DNA from: Streptomyces ferrugineus
Lineage (GTDB): Bacteria; Actinomycetota; Actinomycetes; Streptomycetales; Streptomycetaceae
Reading direction: 5' to 3'
Length of the DNA: 64,000 bases
Assembly (NCBI RefSeq): GCF_015160855.1
Contig: NZ_CP063373.1
Coordinates: 6,014,001 to 6,078,000, forward strand
Part shown: positions 15,936-24,869 of the stretch, piece by piece
Layout of the letters: the number at the start of each line of letters is the position of its first letter
How positions within the stretch are numbered: the first letter of the stretch is position 1
Program-made: the position numbers and the translations under genes
The notes under the pieces: generated by a model
What the model was told of the DNA's origin: nothing
Seen by the model: only the letters and a program-made list of their open reading frames with translations
The model's database searches: none

Positions 15936-18017
15936 TCACCCGCCGGACCGCTCCGGTACCAGGAACTCGCACCACACGGCCTTGCCGCCGCCCCGCGCCT
16001 CCACGCCCCACACGTCCGTGAGCAGGTCGACCAGGAGCAGCCCCCGGCCCGAGACGCCCGACGCCCCCGCCTCGCGGCGCCGCGGCAGGGCGCTGGAGGA
16101 GTCCTCGACCTCGACCCGCAGCCGGCGCTCGGAGCCGGTGAGGACCCGCAGGGTCACGACGGCGGAGCCCTCGGTGTGCATCAGGGCGTTGGTGATCAGC
16201 TCGTCGGCGACCAGTTCGACCTCGTCGGCCCGGTCGCCGGCGCCCCAGGCGCGCACGGCGGCGCGGATCATGTGCCGGGCCGCGGTGAGGGCCTCGGGAT
16301 CGCCGGGCGCGACATGCTGCTGGAGGCGGCCACCGGCCCGCGGGGCGTCCAGGACGCGGCGGCGCAGCAGGAGCAGGGCCACGTCGTCGTCGCCGCCGCG
16401 TTCCTCGGCCACGTCGATGAGGCGGTCGGCGAGGTCCCGTACGTCGTCCGGGCCGGTGGCGATCAGCGCGGTCAGGGTCTGCATGCCGTCGTCCAGGTCG
16501 GCGCCGGGCTGTTCGACCAGGCCGTCGGTGCACAGCAGGAGCGTGTGGTCGGAGTCCAGCTCGATGGTGCCGACCGGGTATTCGAGCCGCCCGAACTCCG
16601 CGGACAGGCCGAGCGGCAGCCCGCCCTCGACCAGGACGCGCCGGCAGGCGCCGCCGGGCTCCCGGATCAGCGGGTCGATATGGCCGGCCCGCACCACCTG
16701 CACGACGCCGGTGGACAGGTCGGCCTGGGCGTACAGGCAGGTCGCGAAGCGGTCGGTGTCCAGTTCGTGCAGGAACACCGAGGCGCGGGCCATCACGGTG
16801 GCCGGGGTGTGTCCCTCGGCGGCGTAGGCGCGCAGGACGATGCGCAGCTGGCCCATGACGGCGGCGGCGTGGGTGTCGTGGCCCTGGACGTCGCCGATGA
16901 CGGCGCCGACGCGACCGCCGGGCAGCGGGATCAGGTCGTACCAGTCGCCGCCGATGTCCCGCCCGAGGGAGGCGGAGCGGTAGCGGACGGCGACGTCGGC
17001 GCCGGGCACGGACGGGATGGTGCGGGGCAGCATGGCCTGCTGGAGACCGGTGGCGAGGTCCTTCTCCTGCTCGTAGAGCATGGCCCGCTGCAGGCTCTGC
17101 GCGATGCTGCTGCCGAGGGCGACGAGCACGTTGCGGTCGTCGGTGGAGAAGCCGCGCCGGTCGCTGTAGAGCAGGCCGATGGCGCCGATCGGCCGGGCCT
17201 GGGCGATCAGCGGCATATAGGCGGCGGACGTGATGTTCAGGTCGGTGATGTGCGGCCAGAGGATCGGGTACCGCTCCGCGAACTCCTCCGGTGACTCGAT
17301 GAAGCGCGGGCTGAGCGTCCGTACGACCTCGCTCATCGGGTACTGCTCGTCTATCCGGGTGACCAGGGTCCCGGGCACGAAGCTGCCGGCGGGGCCCTCG
17401 GCGACCAGCCGGATGCGGCCGGCCTCGACCAGGCCCATGACGAGGCTGGTGGCGCCGAGGTGGGTCAGGCCGTGGGTGTCCTTGAGGACGTCGATGACGT
17501 CCTGGATCGTGCGGGCGTGGGCGAGGGCGGCCGTGGTGAGCTGGACGACGTTGGTCTGCTGCCGGCGGGCCTCGTCGTCGGCGGCCTGCTCGCGCCGCTC
17601 CTCGCTCTGGGCGAGTTCGTCGGTGGCGTCCCGCACGATGCCGATGATGCGGCGCGGGCGGCCCGTCTCGTCGCGGCGGATGTAGCCCTGGGTGTGGGTC
17701 CAGCGCAGGGTGCCGTCGCGGCAGCGGATGCGGAAGTAGGCGCCGTAGTTCTCGCTGCCGTCCTTCATGGCCTGGGAGACCAGGCCGTCCAGCCGGTAGG
17801 CCTCCGGCGGCGGCACCCGGATCGCCAGGGTCACGGGGTTTCCGTCGTATTCGTCGGGGCGCAGGTCGAAGACCTCGTGGGCCTGGGCGTCCATCTGGAA
17901 GACGCCGTTGTCCAGGTCCCAGTCGAAGGTGCCCATCTGGTTGAGCGCCAGGATCGGGTCCGGGTGGGCGGGCCAGTCGTCCGGGAGTGACAGGGCGCTC
18001 GCTCCCCGATCAACCAT
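15936..18017 (-). CDS. PAS-GAF-SpoIIE (PP2C) phosphatase with C-terminal anti-sigma-type ATPase domain
   Basis: A 693-residue cytoplasmic signalling protein. A PAS domain (about 20-130) ends in the PAC-like YFRIRCRDGTLRWTHTQGYI. A GAF domain follows (about 165-320), then a PP2C/SpoIIE phosphatase (about 345-560; ADVAVRYRSA, VIGDVQGHDTHAAAVMGQLR, LLLCTDGLVEQPG). The last part is a histidine-kinase-like ATPase (about 575-690) with N-box ELVADELITNALMHTEG and G-box SGRGLLLVDLLTDVWG. Having both the phosphatase and kinase-like halves of a partner-switching system in one chain suggests control of an anti-sigma antagonist. I start at ATG 18017 (AAGGTGG upstream); the frame is open to GTG 18116 without a ribosome site. 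Confidence 0.88.
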   Translation of the reverse strand: MVDRGASALSLPDDWPAHPDPILALNQMGTFDWDLDNGVFQMDAQAHEVFDLRPDEYDGNPVTLAIRVPPPEAYRLDGLVSQAMKDGSENYGAYFRIRCRDGTLRWTHTQGYIRRDETGRPRRIIGIVRDATDELAQSEERREQAADDEARRQQTNVVQLTTAALAHARTIQDVIDVLKDTHGLTHLGATSLVMGLVEAGRIRLVAEGPAGSFVPGTLVTRIDEQYPMSEVVRTLSPRFIESPEEFAERYPILWPHITDLNITSAAYMPLIAQARPIGAIGLLYSDRRGFSTDDRNVLVALGSSIAQSLQRAMLYEQEKDLATGLQQAMLPRTIPSVPGADVAVRYRSASLGRDIGGDWYDLIPLPGGRVGAVIGDVQGHDTHAAAVMGQLRIVLRAYAAEGHTPATVMARASVFLHELDTDRFATCLYAQADLSTGVVQVVRAGHIDPLIREPGGACRRVLVEGGLPLGLSAEFGRLEYPVGTIELDSDHTLLLCTDGLVEQPGADLDDGMQTLTALIATGPDDVRDLADRLIDVAEERGGDDDVALLLLRRRVLDAPRAGGRLQQHVAPGDPEALTAARHMIRAAVRAWGAGDRADEVELVADELITNALMHTEGSAVVTLRVLTGSERRLRVEVEDSSSALPRRREAGASGVSGRGLLLVDLLTDVWGVEARGGGKAVWCEFLVPERSGG

Positions 18018-18203
18018 GGAGCCACCTTGCCAGGGTTTGCCGGATTCTTCGACCGGTGTGACAGAACGTGCTTCGCCAAAGGCACCAGCCGCGGGCATCG
18101 CCATGGTCTGCTTCACTCACTTGGGTCACACAGGCGGAGAGGTGGTATACGGACAGTCACCTGAGTCGCGTGGCGCGACAATGAGGAAAGGAGGGGTACG
18201 GCC

Positions 18204-19625
18204 ATGGACTGGTTCGTCGCACCGGACTACTGGACGAGCCGGCTGGTCTTCCAGCGGGCTCTGGCCGGCGTGTACCTCGTCGCGTTCCTGACGGCGGCCC
18301 TGCAGTTCCGGGCGCTGATGGGCTCGCGCGGCATGCTGCCCGTGCCGCGCTTCGTCGCCCAGGTCCGCTTCAGGGCCGCGCCCAGCCTGTTCCAACTGCA
18401 CTACTCGGACCGGTTCTTCGCCGTCTGTGCCTGGGCGGGCTGCGCGGTCTCCGCGGCGCTGCTCGCCGGACTGGACTCCGTCGTACCCCTGTGGGGCGCC
18501 ATGCTGCTGTGGCTGGTGCCGTGGGCGCTGTACCTGTCGATCGTGAACGTCGGCCAGACCTGGTACTCGTTCGGCTGGGAGTCGCTGTTGCTGGAGGTCG
18601 GCTTCCTCGCCGTGTTCCTGGGCAACGACGAGGTGGCGCCGCCGATCCTGGTGCTGTTCCTGCTGCGCTGGATCCTGTTCCGGGTCGAGTTCGGCGCCGG
18701 TCTGATCAAGATGCGCGGGGACGAGTGCTGGCGGAAGCTGACCTGCCTGGACCACCACCACGAGACCCAGCCGATGCCGGGCCCGCTGAGCTGGTTCTTC
18801 CACCATCTTCCCAGGCCCCTGCACCGGGTCGAGGTGGCCGCCAACCACTTCACCCAGCTCGTCGTGCCGGTGCTCCTCTTCACCCCGCAGCCGGTCGCGT
18901 CGGCCGCCGCCGCCCTGATGATCGTCACCCAGCTGTGGCTGGTCCTGTCGGGCAACTTCTCCTGGCTGAACTGGATCACCATCGTGCTGGCCCTGTCGGC
19001 GCTGCGGTTCCCGAGCGATCCGGGGTCCGTGGCCGAGGCGCCGCTGTGGTACGAGGTCGTGGTCCTCGCGGTCGCCGCCCTCCTCGTCGTCCTGAGCTAC
19101 CACCCGGTCGCCAACATGATCTCCCGCCGCCAGATCATGAACCGCTCCTTCGACCCGCTCCACCTGGTCAACACCTACGGCGCCTTCGGCAGCGTCAGCC
19201 GGATCCGGTACGAGGTGGTCGTCGAGGGCACCGCCGACGACGTGCCGCGCGAGGAGTCGGACTGGCGGGAGTACGAGTTCAAGGGCAAGCCGGGCGATCC
19301 CCGGCGCTGGCCGCGCCAGTTCGCTCCCTACCATCTGCGCCTGGACTGGCTGATGTGGTTCGCCGCGCTGTCGCCCGCCTATGCCGGCTCCTGGTTCGGC
19401 GCCCTGGTGGAACGGCTCCTGGAGAACGACCGCGACACGCTGAAGCTGCTGCGCCGCTCGCCCTTCCCGCCCGACGAGCCGCCGCGGTTCGTCCGCGCCC
19501 GCCTCTTCCGCTACCGGTACACGACCTGGCGTGAGCTGCGGGAGACGGGCGCGTGCTGGGAGCGGACGTATGTGCGGGAGTATCTGCCGCCGACCAGGCT
19601 GGCCGGGGTGGCTCAGAGGTCGTAG
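18204..19625 (+). CDS. Lipase-maturation-factor (LMF1) family membrane protein
   Basis: A 473-residue polytopic membrane protein of the LMF family. Diagnostic stretches are YDRFF-like YSDRFFAVCAWAG, QTWYSFGWESLLLEVGFLAVFL, LLRWILFRVEFGAGLIKMRGDECW and the C-terminal FAPYHLRLDWLMWFAALSP. The eukaryotic member helps lipases fold in the ER; bacterial members have no established role. ATG 18204 follows AAAGGAGGGG. It is divergent from the SpoIIE phosphatase gene and overlaps the convergent fuconolactonase gene by 13 bp. Confidence 0.88.
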   Translation: MDWFVAPDYWTSRLVFQRALAGVYLVAFLTAALQFRALMGSRGMLPVPRFVAQVRFRAAPSLFQLHYSDRFFAVCAWAGCAVSAALLAGLDSVVPLWGAMLLWLVPWALYLSIVNVGQTWYSFGWESLLLEVGFLAVFLGNDEVAPPILVLFLLRWILFRVEFGAGLIKMRGDECWRKLTCLDHHHETQPMPGPLSWFFHHLPRPLHRVEVAANHFTQLVVPVLLFTPQPVASAAAALMIVTQLWLVLSGNFSWLNWITIVLALSALRFPSDPGSVAEAPLWYEVVVLAVAALLVVLSYHPVANMISRRQIMNRSFDPLHLVNTYGAFGSVSRIRYEVVVEGTADDVPREESDWREYEFKGKPGDPRRWPRQFAPYHLRLDWLMWFAALSPAYAGSWFGALVERLLENDRDTLKLLRRSPFPPDEPPRFVRARLFRYRYTTWRELRETGACWERTYVREYLPPTRLAGVAQRS

Positions 19626-20446
19626 ACGCGGGTGGCGGTCGCCTCGAAGAGCTGCCGGTGGTCGGACTCCCCCGTCAGCTCCCGGGCCGCGGTGACGACT
19701 TGACCGTACGACGCCGCCAGGGTGCACACCGGCCAGTCCGAGCCGAACATCATCCGGTCCGGGCCGAAGGACTCCAGCACGACTTCGGCGTACGGGCGCA
19801 GGTCGTCGACCGCCCAGAAGGCGAGGTCGGCCTCGGTGACCATGCCGGAGAGCTTGCAGACCGTGTTGGGGTGGGCGGCCAGGGCACGGAGGTGGGTGGC
19901 CCAGGGTTCGAGGGCGCCGGAGGCGATGGGCGGCTTGCCCAAGTGGTCCAGGACGAAGGTGAGTTCGGGCAGTGCGGCCGCCGCCTTGGCGCAGGCGGGC
20001 AGCTGGTGGGGCAGGACCACGAGGTCGTAGCTCAGCCCCGCCTCGGCGACGGCGGCCAGTCCGCGCCGTACGTCCGCACGCAGCAGCCACTCCGGGTCGG
20101 GCTCGCCCTGCACCTGGTGGCGGATGCCCTTGAGGTACCGCCCGCCGGGCAGCTCCCGCAGCCGGGCCAGTTCCTCGGCGACGTCGGGGCGGGTGAGGTC
20201 GCTCCAGCCGACGACGCCGGCGATCAGCTCGTGCTCGGCGGCGAGGGCGAGGAACTCCGGGGTCTCCTCGGGCACGGTGACCGTCTGGACCAGGACGGTG
20301 CGGGTGACGTCGGCCGCGCGCGCCTCGGGGGCCAGGTCGGCGATGCCGAAGTTCCTTCTGAGCGGCTGGAGTTCGGGGCCCGTGATCCAGTCCTGGTCCC
20401 GCACCGACAGGTCCCAGACGTGGTGGTGGGCGTCGACGAGCGTCAC
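19613..20446 (-). CDS. Amidohydrolase, probable L-fuconolactonase
   Basis: A 277-residue TIM-barrel amidohydrolase (COG3618 type). It has VDAHHHVWDL at the N-terminus (metal HxH), KGIRHQVQGEPD, LVVLPHQLP, FVLDHLGKPPI and MMFGSDWPVC (the barrel-end Asp). COG3618 members open sugar lactones. Placed last in an operon with an L-fuconate dehydratase and L-fucose dehydrogenase, it best fits hydrolysis of L-fucono-lactone to L-fuconate in the cytoplasm. The GTG start at 20446 overlaps the mutarotase stop as GTGA and has GGGAG upstream; ATG 20458 is a less likely start. Confidence 0.82.
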   Translation of the reverse strand: MTLVDAHHHVWDLSVRDQDWITGPELQPLRRNFGIADLAPEARAADVTRTVLVQTVTVPEETPEFLALAAEHELIAGVVGWSDLTRPDVAEELARLRELPGGRYLKGIRHQVQGEPDPEWLLRADVRRGLAAVAEAGLSYDLVVLPHQLPACAKAAAALPELTFVLDHLGKPPIASGALEPWATHLRALAAHPNTVCKLSGMVTEADLAFWAVDDLRPYAEVVLESFGPDRMMFGSDWPVCTLAASYGQVVTAARELTGESDHRQLFEATATRVYDL

Positions 20447-20757
20447 GGCAGCTCCCATACGACGGGCAGGCCGGCGTCCGCGCCTTCGCCGGAGTAGTCG
20501 TGCACCACGTCGAGCAGTTCGGCCATGCGGGCCTGCCAGGCCACGTTGACCGGGAGTCTCTCCAGCTCGGCGAGGAGGCGGCCGTAGTCCTCGCAGTCCA
20601 GGACGTGGAAGAGGTCGGTGCCGCTGCGCCAGATCGTCCAAGAGGTGGCGCCGGCGGCACGGATCGCGTCCGTGAGCTCGACCGGCACCTCGCGGTGGGC
20701 GGCCTCGTACTCGGCGATGCGGTCCGCACGGACCTTGGTGTGCAGGGCGACTCTCAT
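20443..20757 (-). CDS. L-rhamnose/L-fucose mutarotase family protein
   Basis: A 104-residue protein of the RhaU/DUF718 mutarotase family: MRVALHTKVRADRIAEYEAAH, SWTIWRSGTDLFHVLDCEDY, and WQARMAELLDVVHDYSG. It interconverts sugar anomers; here it would supply the right L-fucose anomer to the dehydrogenase. The start overlaps the upstream aldo/keto reductase stop (ATGA) and its stop overlaps the next gene (GTGA), so the three are translationally coupled. The family name says rhamnose, but operon neighbours point to L-fucose. Confidence 0.85.
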   Translation of the reverse strand: MRVALHTKVRADRIAEYEAAHREVPVELTDAIRAAGATSWTIWRSGTDLFHVLDCEDYGRLLAELERLPVNVAWQARMAELLDVVHDYSGEGADAGLPVVWELP

Positions 20758-21701
20758 GACGGCTCCTCGATGGCCAGGAGTCCGGTGTCCCGCAGCTCCT
20801 GCCAGAAGGAGTCGGGGACCGGCGTGGCGAACTGGTCGGCGGCGTCCCGGACTTCGTGTGCCGACCGGGCTCCCACCAGGACACTGCTGACAGCGGGGTG
20901 GGCGGCGCAGAAGGCCAGCGCGGCGGCGCGCAGGCTGATGCCGTGCCGCCCGGCGACCTCCTTCATGCGCAGGGCCCGGTCCAGCAACTCCTGGGGCGCC
21001 CGCGTGTAGTCGTACGTCGCTCCCGGCTCGGGATCCGCGAGCAGGCCGGAGTTGAAGGCCCCTCCGATGACGACCGACGTGCCCCTCGACGCGGCAGCGG
21101 GCAGCAGCTCGTCGAGCGCGCTCTGGTCGAGCAGCGTGTAGCGGCCGGCGCACAGCACCACATCGACGTCGGTGTCGCGGACGAAGCGGGTGAGCATCTC
21201 CGCCTGGTTCATGCCGGCGCCGATCGAGCCGACGACCCCTTCCGAGCGGAGCTTCTCCAGGGCCGGGTAGCCCTCCCGGAAGGCCTGTTCCGCGTGGTCG
21301 TCGGGGTCGTGCAGGTAGACGATGTCGACGCGGTCGAGGCCGAGGCGTTCCAGGCTGGCGTCCAGGGTGCGCCGTATGCCGTCCTCGGTGAAGTCCCAGA
21401 CGCGGCGGTGCGTGGCGGGCACGGCGAAGCCGTGCGCCATGTCGTCGCCGCCGTCGGTGGACGGTTCCAGACGGCGGCCCACCTTCGTGGAGAGCGTGTA
21501 CTCCTCGCGGGGGTGCTCGCGCAGGGCCGCGCCGAGGCGGCGTTCGGACAGGCCGAGGCCGTAGTGGGGTGCCGTGTCGTAGTAGCGGATACCGCACTGC
21601 CAGGCGGCGTCCACCGCCTCGTACGCCTGCTCCTCGTCGAGCTCGGTGAAGAGGTTGCCGATGGCGGCGGCCCCGAAGCCGAGTCCGCTCGGGGTGCTCA
21701 C
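20754..21701 (-). CDS. Aldo/keto reductase, probable L-fucose (D-threo-aldose) 1-dehydrogenase
   Basis: A 315-residue aldo/keto reductase. It shows LGFGAAAIGNLFTEL, the catalytic Asp-Tyr segment IRYYDTAPHYGLGLSERRLG, Lys in LSTKVGR, and DIVYLHDPD. Overall it most resembles the NAD(P)-dependent D-threo-aldose 1-dehydrogenase / pyridoxal dehydrogenase group, which oxidises L-fucose at C1 to the lactone. In this operon it is the best candidate for the first oxidation step. The GTG start overlaps the SDR stop (GTGA). Confidence 0.82.
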   Translation of the reverse strand: MSTPSGLGFGAAAIGNLFTELDEEQAYEAVDAAWQCGIRYYDTAPHYGLGLSERRLGAALREHPREEYTLSTKVGRRLEPSTDGGDDMAHGFAVPATHRRVWDFTEDGIRRTLDASLERLGLDRVDIVYLHDPDDHAEQAFREGYPALEKLRSEGVVGSIGAGMNQAEMLTRFVRDTDVDVVLCAGRYTLLDQSALDELLPAAASRGTSVVIGGAFNSGLLADPEPGATYDYTRAPQELLDRALRMKEVAGRHGISLRAAALAFCAAHPAVSSVLVGARSAHEVRDAADQFATPVPDSFWQELRDTGLLAIEEPS

Positions 21702-22453
21702 CGGCCCACCGGCCGCAGTCGCAGGCCCTGCATGCCGCCGTCGACGGCGAGGGCGGTGCCGGTCGTGGCACCCGAGAGCGGGCTCGCGAGGTGGGCGATC
21801 GCGCCGGCGACCTCGGTGGCCGAGACGAGGCGGCCGGTGGGCTGGCGGGCCTCCAGGGCGGCGCGCTCGGCGGCCGGGTCGGCGGCGGCGTCGAGGAGGC
21901 GGCCGACCCACGGGGTGTCGACCGTGCCCGGGTTGACGCAGTTGACGCGGATGCCCTCGCGGACGTGGTCGGCGGCCATGGCGAGGGTGAGCGAGTACAC
22001 GGCGCCCTTGGTCGCGCTGTACAGCGCCCGCTGCGGGAGCCCGGCCGTGGCCGCGATGGAGCAGGTGTTGACGATCGCCGCGTGCGCGGAGTCGCGGAGA
22101 TGCGGGAGGGCGGCACGCGCGACCCGGACCATGCCGACGACGTTGACGTCCATGACCCGGTGCCACTCGGTGTCGTCGTTGTCCTCGACGGTGCCCTGTG
22201 CGCCGATGCCCGCGTTGTTGACCAGCACGTCCAGCCCGCCGAGCTCGGCCACGGCGGCGGCCACGGCCTCGCGCACGGAGGTGTCGTCGGTGACGTCGGC
22301 GCGGAAGGCGAGCAGCGGCTTGTCGACGGAGGACGGGTCCAGGTCGAGTACGGCGACCTGGGCGCCGCGCGCGGCGAGGAGTTCGGCCGTGGCCCGGCCG
22401 ATGCCGGAGGCGCCTCCCGTCACCAGCGCCTTGAGACCGTCGAAGTCGCTCAT
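21698..22453 (-). CDS. Short-chain dehydrogenase, probable 2-keto-3-deoxy-L-fuconate dehydrogenase
   Basis: A 251-residue classical [11 protein letters not shown] cofactor loop (about 13-20), acidic VLDLDP (NAD preference), NNAG, catalytic Ser in [10 protein letters not shown], and YSATK. The [14 protein letters not shown] and [11 protein letters not shown] segments are like dehydrogenases acting on 2-keto-3-deoxy-L-fuconate. It sits directly after the fuconate dehydratase with an ATGA overlap. It could alternatively act on L-fucose itself, with the aldo/keto reductase doing another step. Confidence 0.8.
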   Translation of the reverse strand: MSDFDGLKALVTGGASGIGRATAELLAARGAQVAVLDLDPSSVDKPLLAFRADVTDDTSVREAVAAAVAELGGLDVLVNNAGIGAQGTVEDNDDTEWHRVMDVNVVGMVRVARAALPHLRDSAHAAIVNTCSIAATAGLPQRALYSATKGAVYSLTLAMAADHVREGIRVNCVNPGTVDTPWVGRLLDAAADPAAERAALEARQPTGRLVSATEVAGAIAHLASPLSGATTGTALAVDGGMQGLRLRPVGR

Positions 22454-23805
22454 GCCGCGTGCCCCTTCTTTCCGGAAGTCTGGAGGTCGGCGGCCCAGAA
22501 GGCGCCGTCCGGGAACGTGTACCGCGCGATCGACTCGGGTCGCATGGCGGCCGAGAAGCCGGGCGCGGTGGGTGCCGTGTAGTGACCTTCCCTGATCACC
22601 ACCGGGTCGAGGAAGTGGTCGTGCAGATGGTCGACGTACTCGATGACGCGGTCCTCGGTGGTGCCGGTGACCGCGACGTAGTCGAACATCGACAGGTGCT
22701 GGACGAGTTCGCACAGTCCGACGCCGCCGGCGTGCGGGCAGACCGGCACGCCGAACTTGGCGGCGAGCAGCACGATGGCGAGGTTCTCGTTGACGCCGCC
22801 GACGCGGGCCGCGTCGATCTGGAGCACGTCGAGGGCGCCGGCCTGGAGGAGCTGTTTGAAGACGACCCGGTTCTGCACGTGTTCGCCGGTGGCGACCTTG
22901 ACCGGGGCGACGGCCTCGCGGATGGCGGCGTGGCCGAGGACGTCGTCGGGGCTGGTGGGCTCCTCGATCCAGTACGGGTCGAACTCGGCGAGGGCCTTGG
23001 TCCAGCGGATCGCCTCGGCCACGTCCCAGCGCTGGTTGGCGTCGATCGCCATGCGGATGTCGGGCCCGACGACCGAGCGGGCGACGCGGCAGCGCCGTAC
23101 GTCGTCCTCCAGGTCGGCGCCGACCTTCAGCTTGATCTGCCGGAAGCCGTCGGCGACGGCCTCGGCGGCGAGCCGGGTCAGCTTGTCGTCGTCGTAGCCG
23201 AGCCAGCCGGCGGAGGTGGTGTAGGCCGGGTAGCCGCGCTCCAGGAGCCGGGCGATGCGCTCCTGCGCGCCTTCGCGGCCCCGGCGCAGGAGGGCCAGCG
23301 CCTCCTCGGGGGTGAGCGCGTCGGTGATGTACCGGAAGTCGATCTGGCGGACGATCCACTCCGGGTCGGCGTCGGCGAGCAGCCGCCACAGCGGCTTGTC
23401 GGCGCGCTTGGCGGCGAGGTCCCACACGGCGTTCATGACCGCGCCGATCGCCATGTGCATCACGCCCTTCTCGGGGCCGAGCCAGCGCAGCTGGCTGTCG
23501 CCGATCAGGTCGCGGTTGAGGGTCCCCGGGTCGGCGCACAGCTCGTCGACGGACCGCCCCACGACATGGCCGCGCAGCGCCTCGATCGCGGCGACCTGGA
23601 TCTCGTTGCCCCGCCCGATGGTGAAGGTGAACCCGTGCCCCTCGTGGCCGTCCGCCGCGTCGGTGCGCAGCACGACGTAGGCGGCCGAGTAGTCGGGATC
23701 CGGGTTCATCGCGTCGGAGCCGTCGAGCTCGCGCGAGGTGGGGAAGCGGATGTCATGGGTGTCGACCGCGGTGACGCGGGCGGGGGTGCCGGGGGCCTGG
23801 GACAC
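22450..23805 (-). CDS. L-fuconate dehydratase (enolase superfamily)
   Basis: A 451-residue enolase-superfamily enzyme that would dehydrate L-fuconate to 2-keto-3-deoxy-L-fuconate using Mg2+. Catalytic and metal residues are visible: K225/K227 in QIKLKVG, D255 in AIDANQ, E281 in WIEEPTSP, E308 in ATGEHVQN and H358 in CPHAGGVGL. As I recall, the Xanthomonas enzyme uses K220, D248, E274, E301 and H351; all five fall at a constant offset of seven here, which is strong evidence for the same function. The GTG start at 23805 has AAAGGA upstream. It follows the permease gene by 38 bp, and the SDR start overlaps its stop. Confidence 0.9.
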   Translation of the reverse strand: MSQAPGTPARVTAVDTHDIRFPTSRELDGSDAMNPDPDYSAAYVVLRTDAADGHEGHGFTFTIGRGNEIQVAAIEALRGHVVGRSVDELCADPGTLNRDLIGDSQLRWLGPEKGVMHMAIGAVMNAVWDLAAKRADKPLWRLLADADPEWIVRQIDFRYITDALTPEEALALLRRGREGAQERIARLLERGYPAYTTSAGWLGYDDDKLTRLAAEAVADGFRQIKLKVGADLEDDVRRCRVARSVVGPDIRMAIDANQRWDVAEAIRWTKALAEFDPYWIEEPTSPDDVLGHAAIREAVAPVKVATGEHVQNRVVFKQLLQAGALDVLQIDAARVGGVNENLAIVLLAAKFGVPVCPHAGGVGLCELVQHLSMFDYVAVTGTTEDRVIEYVDHLHDHFLDPVVIREGHYTAPTAPGFSAAMRPESIARYTFPDGAFWAADLQTSGKKGHAA

Positions 23806-23843
23806 TGAAGTCCTTTCCGTCAGGGGCGGTGGGCGGCCGGGGG

Positions 23844-24869
23844 TCAGTCCTGGGCGCGGCCCGTCGTCACACGGGCGATCATGAGGGCGATCAGGATGAT
23901 TCCGCCGTAGATGGCCTGGATCCAGAACGACGGGACCTGGGCGAGGGTGAGCAGGTTCTGCACGACACCCAGGAGGAGTACGCCGGTCAGGGCGCCGAAC
24001 ATGGTGCCCCGGCCGCCGTCCAGGCTGATGCCGCCGATCACCGCGGCCGCGAACACGGTGAAGATCATGTTGTTGCCCTGGTTGGCGCTGATCGCGCCGA
24101 CGTAGCCCGTCTGGATGATGCCGCCGACGGCCGCGAGGGTGCCCGCCACGACGAACACGCCGAGCATCACGCGCTCGACCCGGATGCCGGCCGCGCGGGC
24201 GGCGTCCGCGTTGCCGCCGATGGCGTACAGGGCGCGTCCGACGCGGTGGTACTTGAGCACGAACCCGGCGATCGCGAAGGCGGCCGCCGCGAGCCACACC
24301 GACATCGGGATGCTCAAGAACGTGGTGGTGGCCAGGGAGTAGAAGCTGTCGGGCATCCCGAACAGCGTCTTGCCCTTGGTCGCGCCGACCAGCAGACCGC
24401 GCAGCACGATCAGCATCGCGAGCGTCACGATGAACGCGTTGAGCTTGAACTTCACGACCAGGATGCCGTTGAAGGCGCCGACGGCCGCGCCGGCCGCGAG
24501 GATCGCCAGCAGGGACAGGGCGGCCGGGAGTTCGGTGCCCCAGCCGGAGTTGGCGGCGGGCAGCACGAGAAGCGCGCCGACGGCGGGCGCGATGCCGACG
24601 ACCGATTCGAGGGACAGGTCGAACTTGCCGGTGATGAGGACCAGCGACTCGGCGAGGACGACCATCGCGAGGGCGGCGGAGGCCCCGAGGATGGAGATGA
24701 GGTTGCGCTCGGTGAGGAACGAGTCGTTGACCACCGCGCCGAGCACCATGAGCAGCAGCAGGGCGGGCACCAGGGCGAGTTCACGGGCCCGGCGGAGCAG
24801 GACCGTCCTGGCCGCACGGGCGTCCGGGACCTTGACGGGCGTGACCGGTGGGGCCTTGGTGTCAGCCAT
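23844..24869 (-). CDS. Sugar ABC transporter permease (RbsC type)
   Basis: A 341-residue inner-membrane permease with 8-10 helices and the RbsC/BPD_transp_2 pattern: [69 protein letters not shown] (the EAA-like loop contacting the ATPase), and [18 protein letters not shown]. With the upstream ATPase and binding protein it forms a CUT2-type importer, most likely for L-fucose given the enzymes downstream. The start overlaps the ATPase gene by 8 bp; AAGGAG precedes ATG 24869. Confidence 0.9.
   Translation of the reverse strand: MADTKAPPVTPVKVPDARAARTVLLRRARELALVPALLLLMVLGAVVNDSFLTERNLISILGASAALAMVVLAESLVLITGKFDLSLESVVGIAPAVGALLVLPAANSGWGTELPAALSLLAILAAGAAVGAFNGILVVKFKLNAFIVTLAMLIVLRGLLVGATKGKTLFGMPDSFYSLATTTFLSIPMSVWLAAAAFAIAGFVLKYHRVGRALYAIGGNADAARAAGIRVERVMLGVFVVAGTLAAVGGIIQTGYVGAISANQGNNMIFTVFAAAVIGGISLDGGRGTMFGALTGVLLLGVVQNLLTLAQVPSFWIQAIYGGIILIALMIARVTTGRAQD

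Noticed and set aside
20443..20757. L-rhamnose catabolism as the role of the operon
   Set aside because: The mutarotase family name suggests rhamnose, but there is no rhamnose isomerase, kinase or rhamnonate dehydratase; the dehydratase residues fit L-fuconate.
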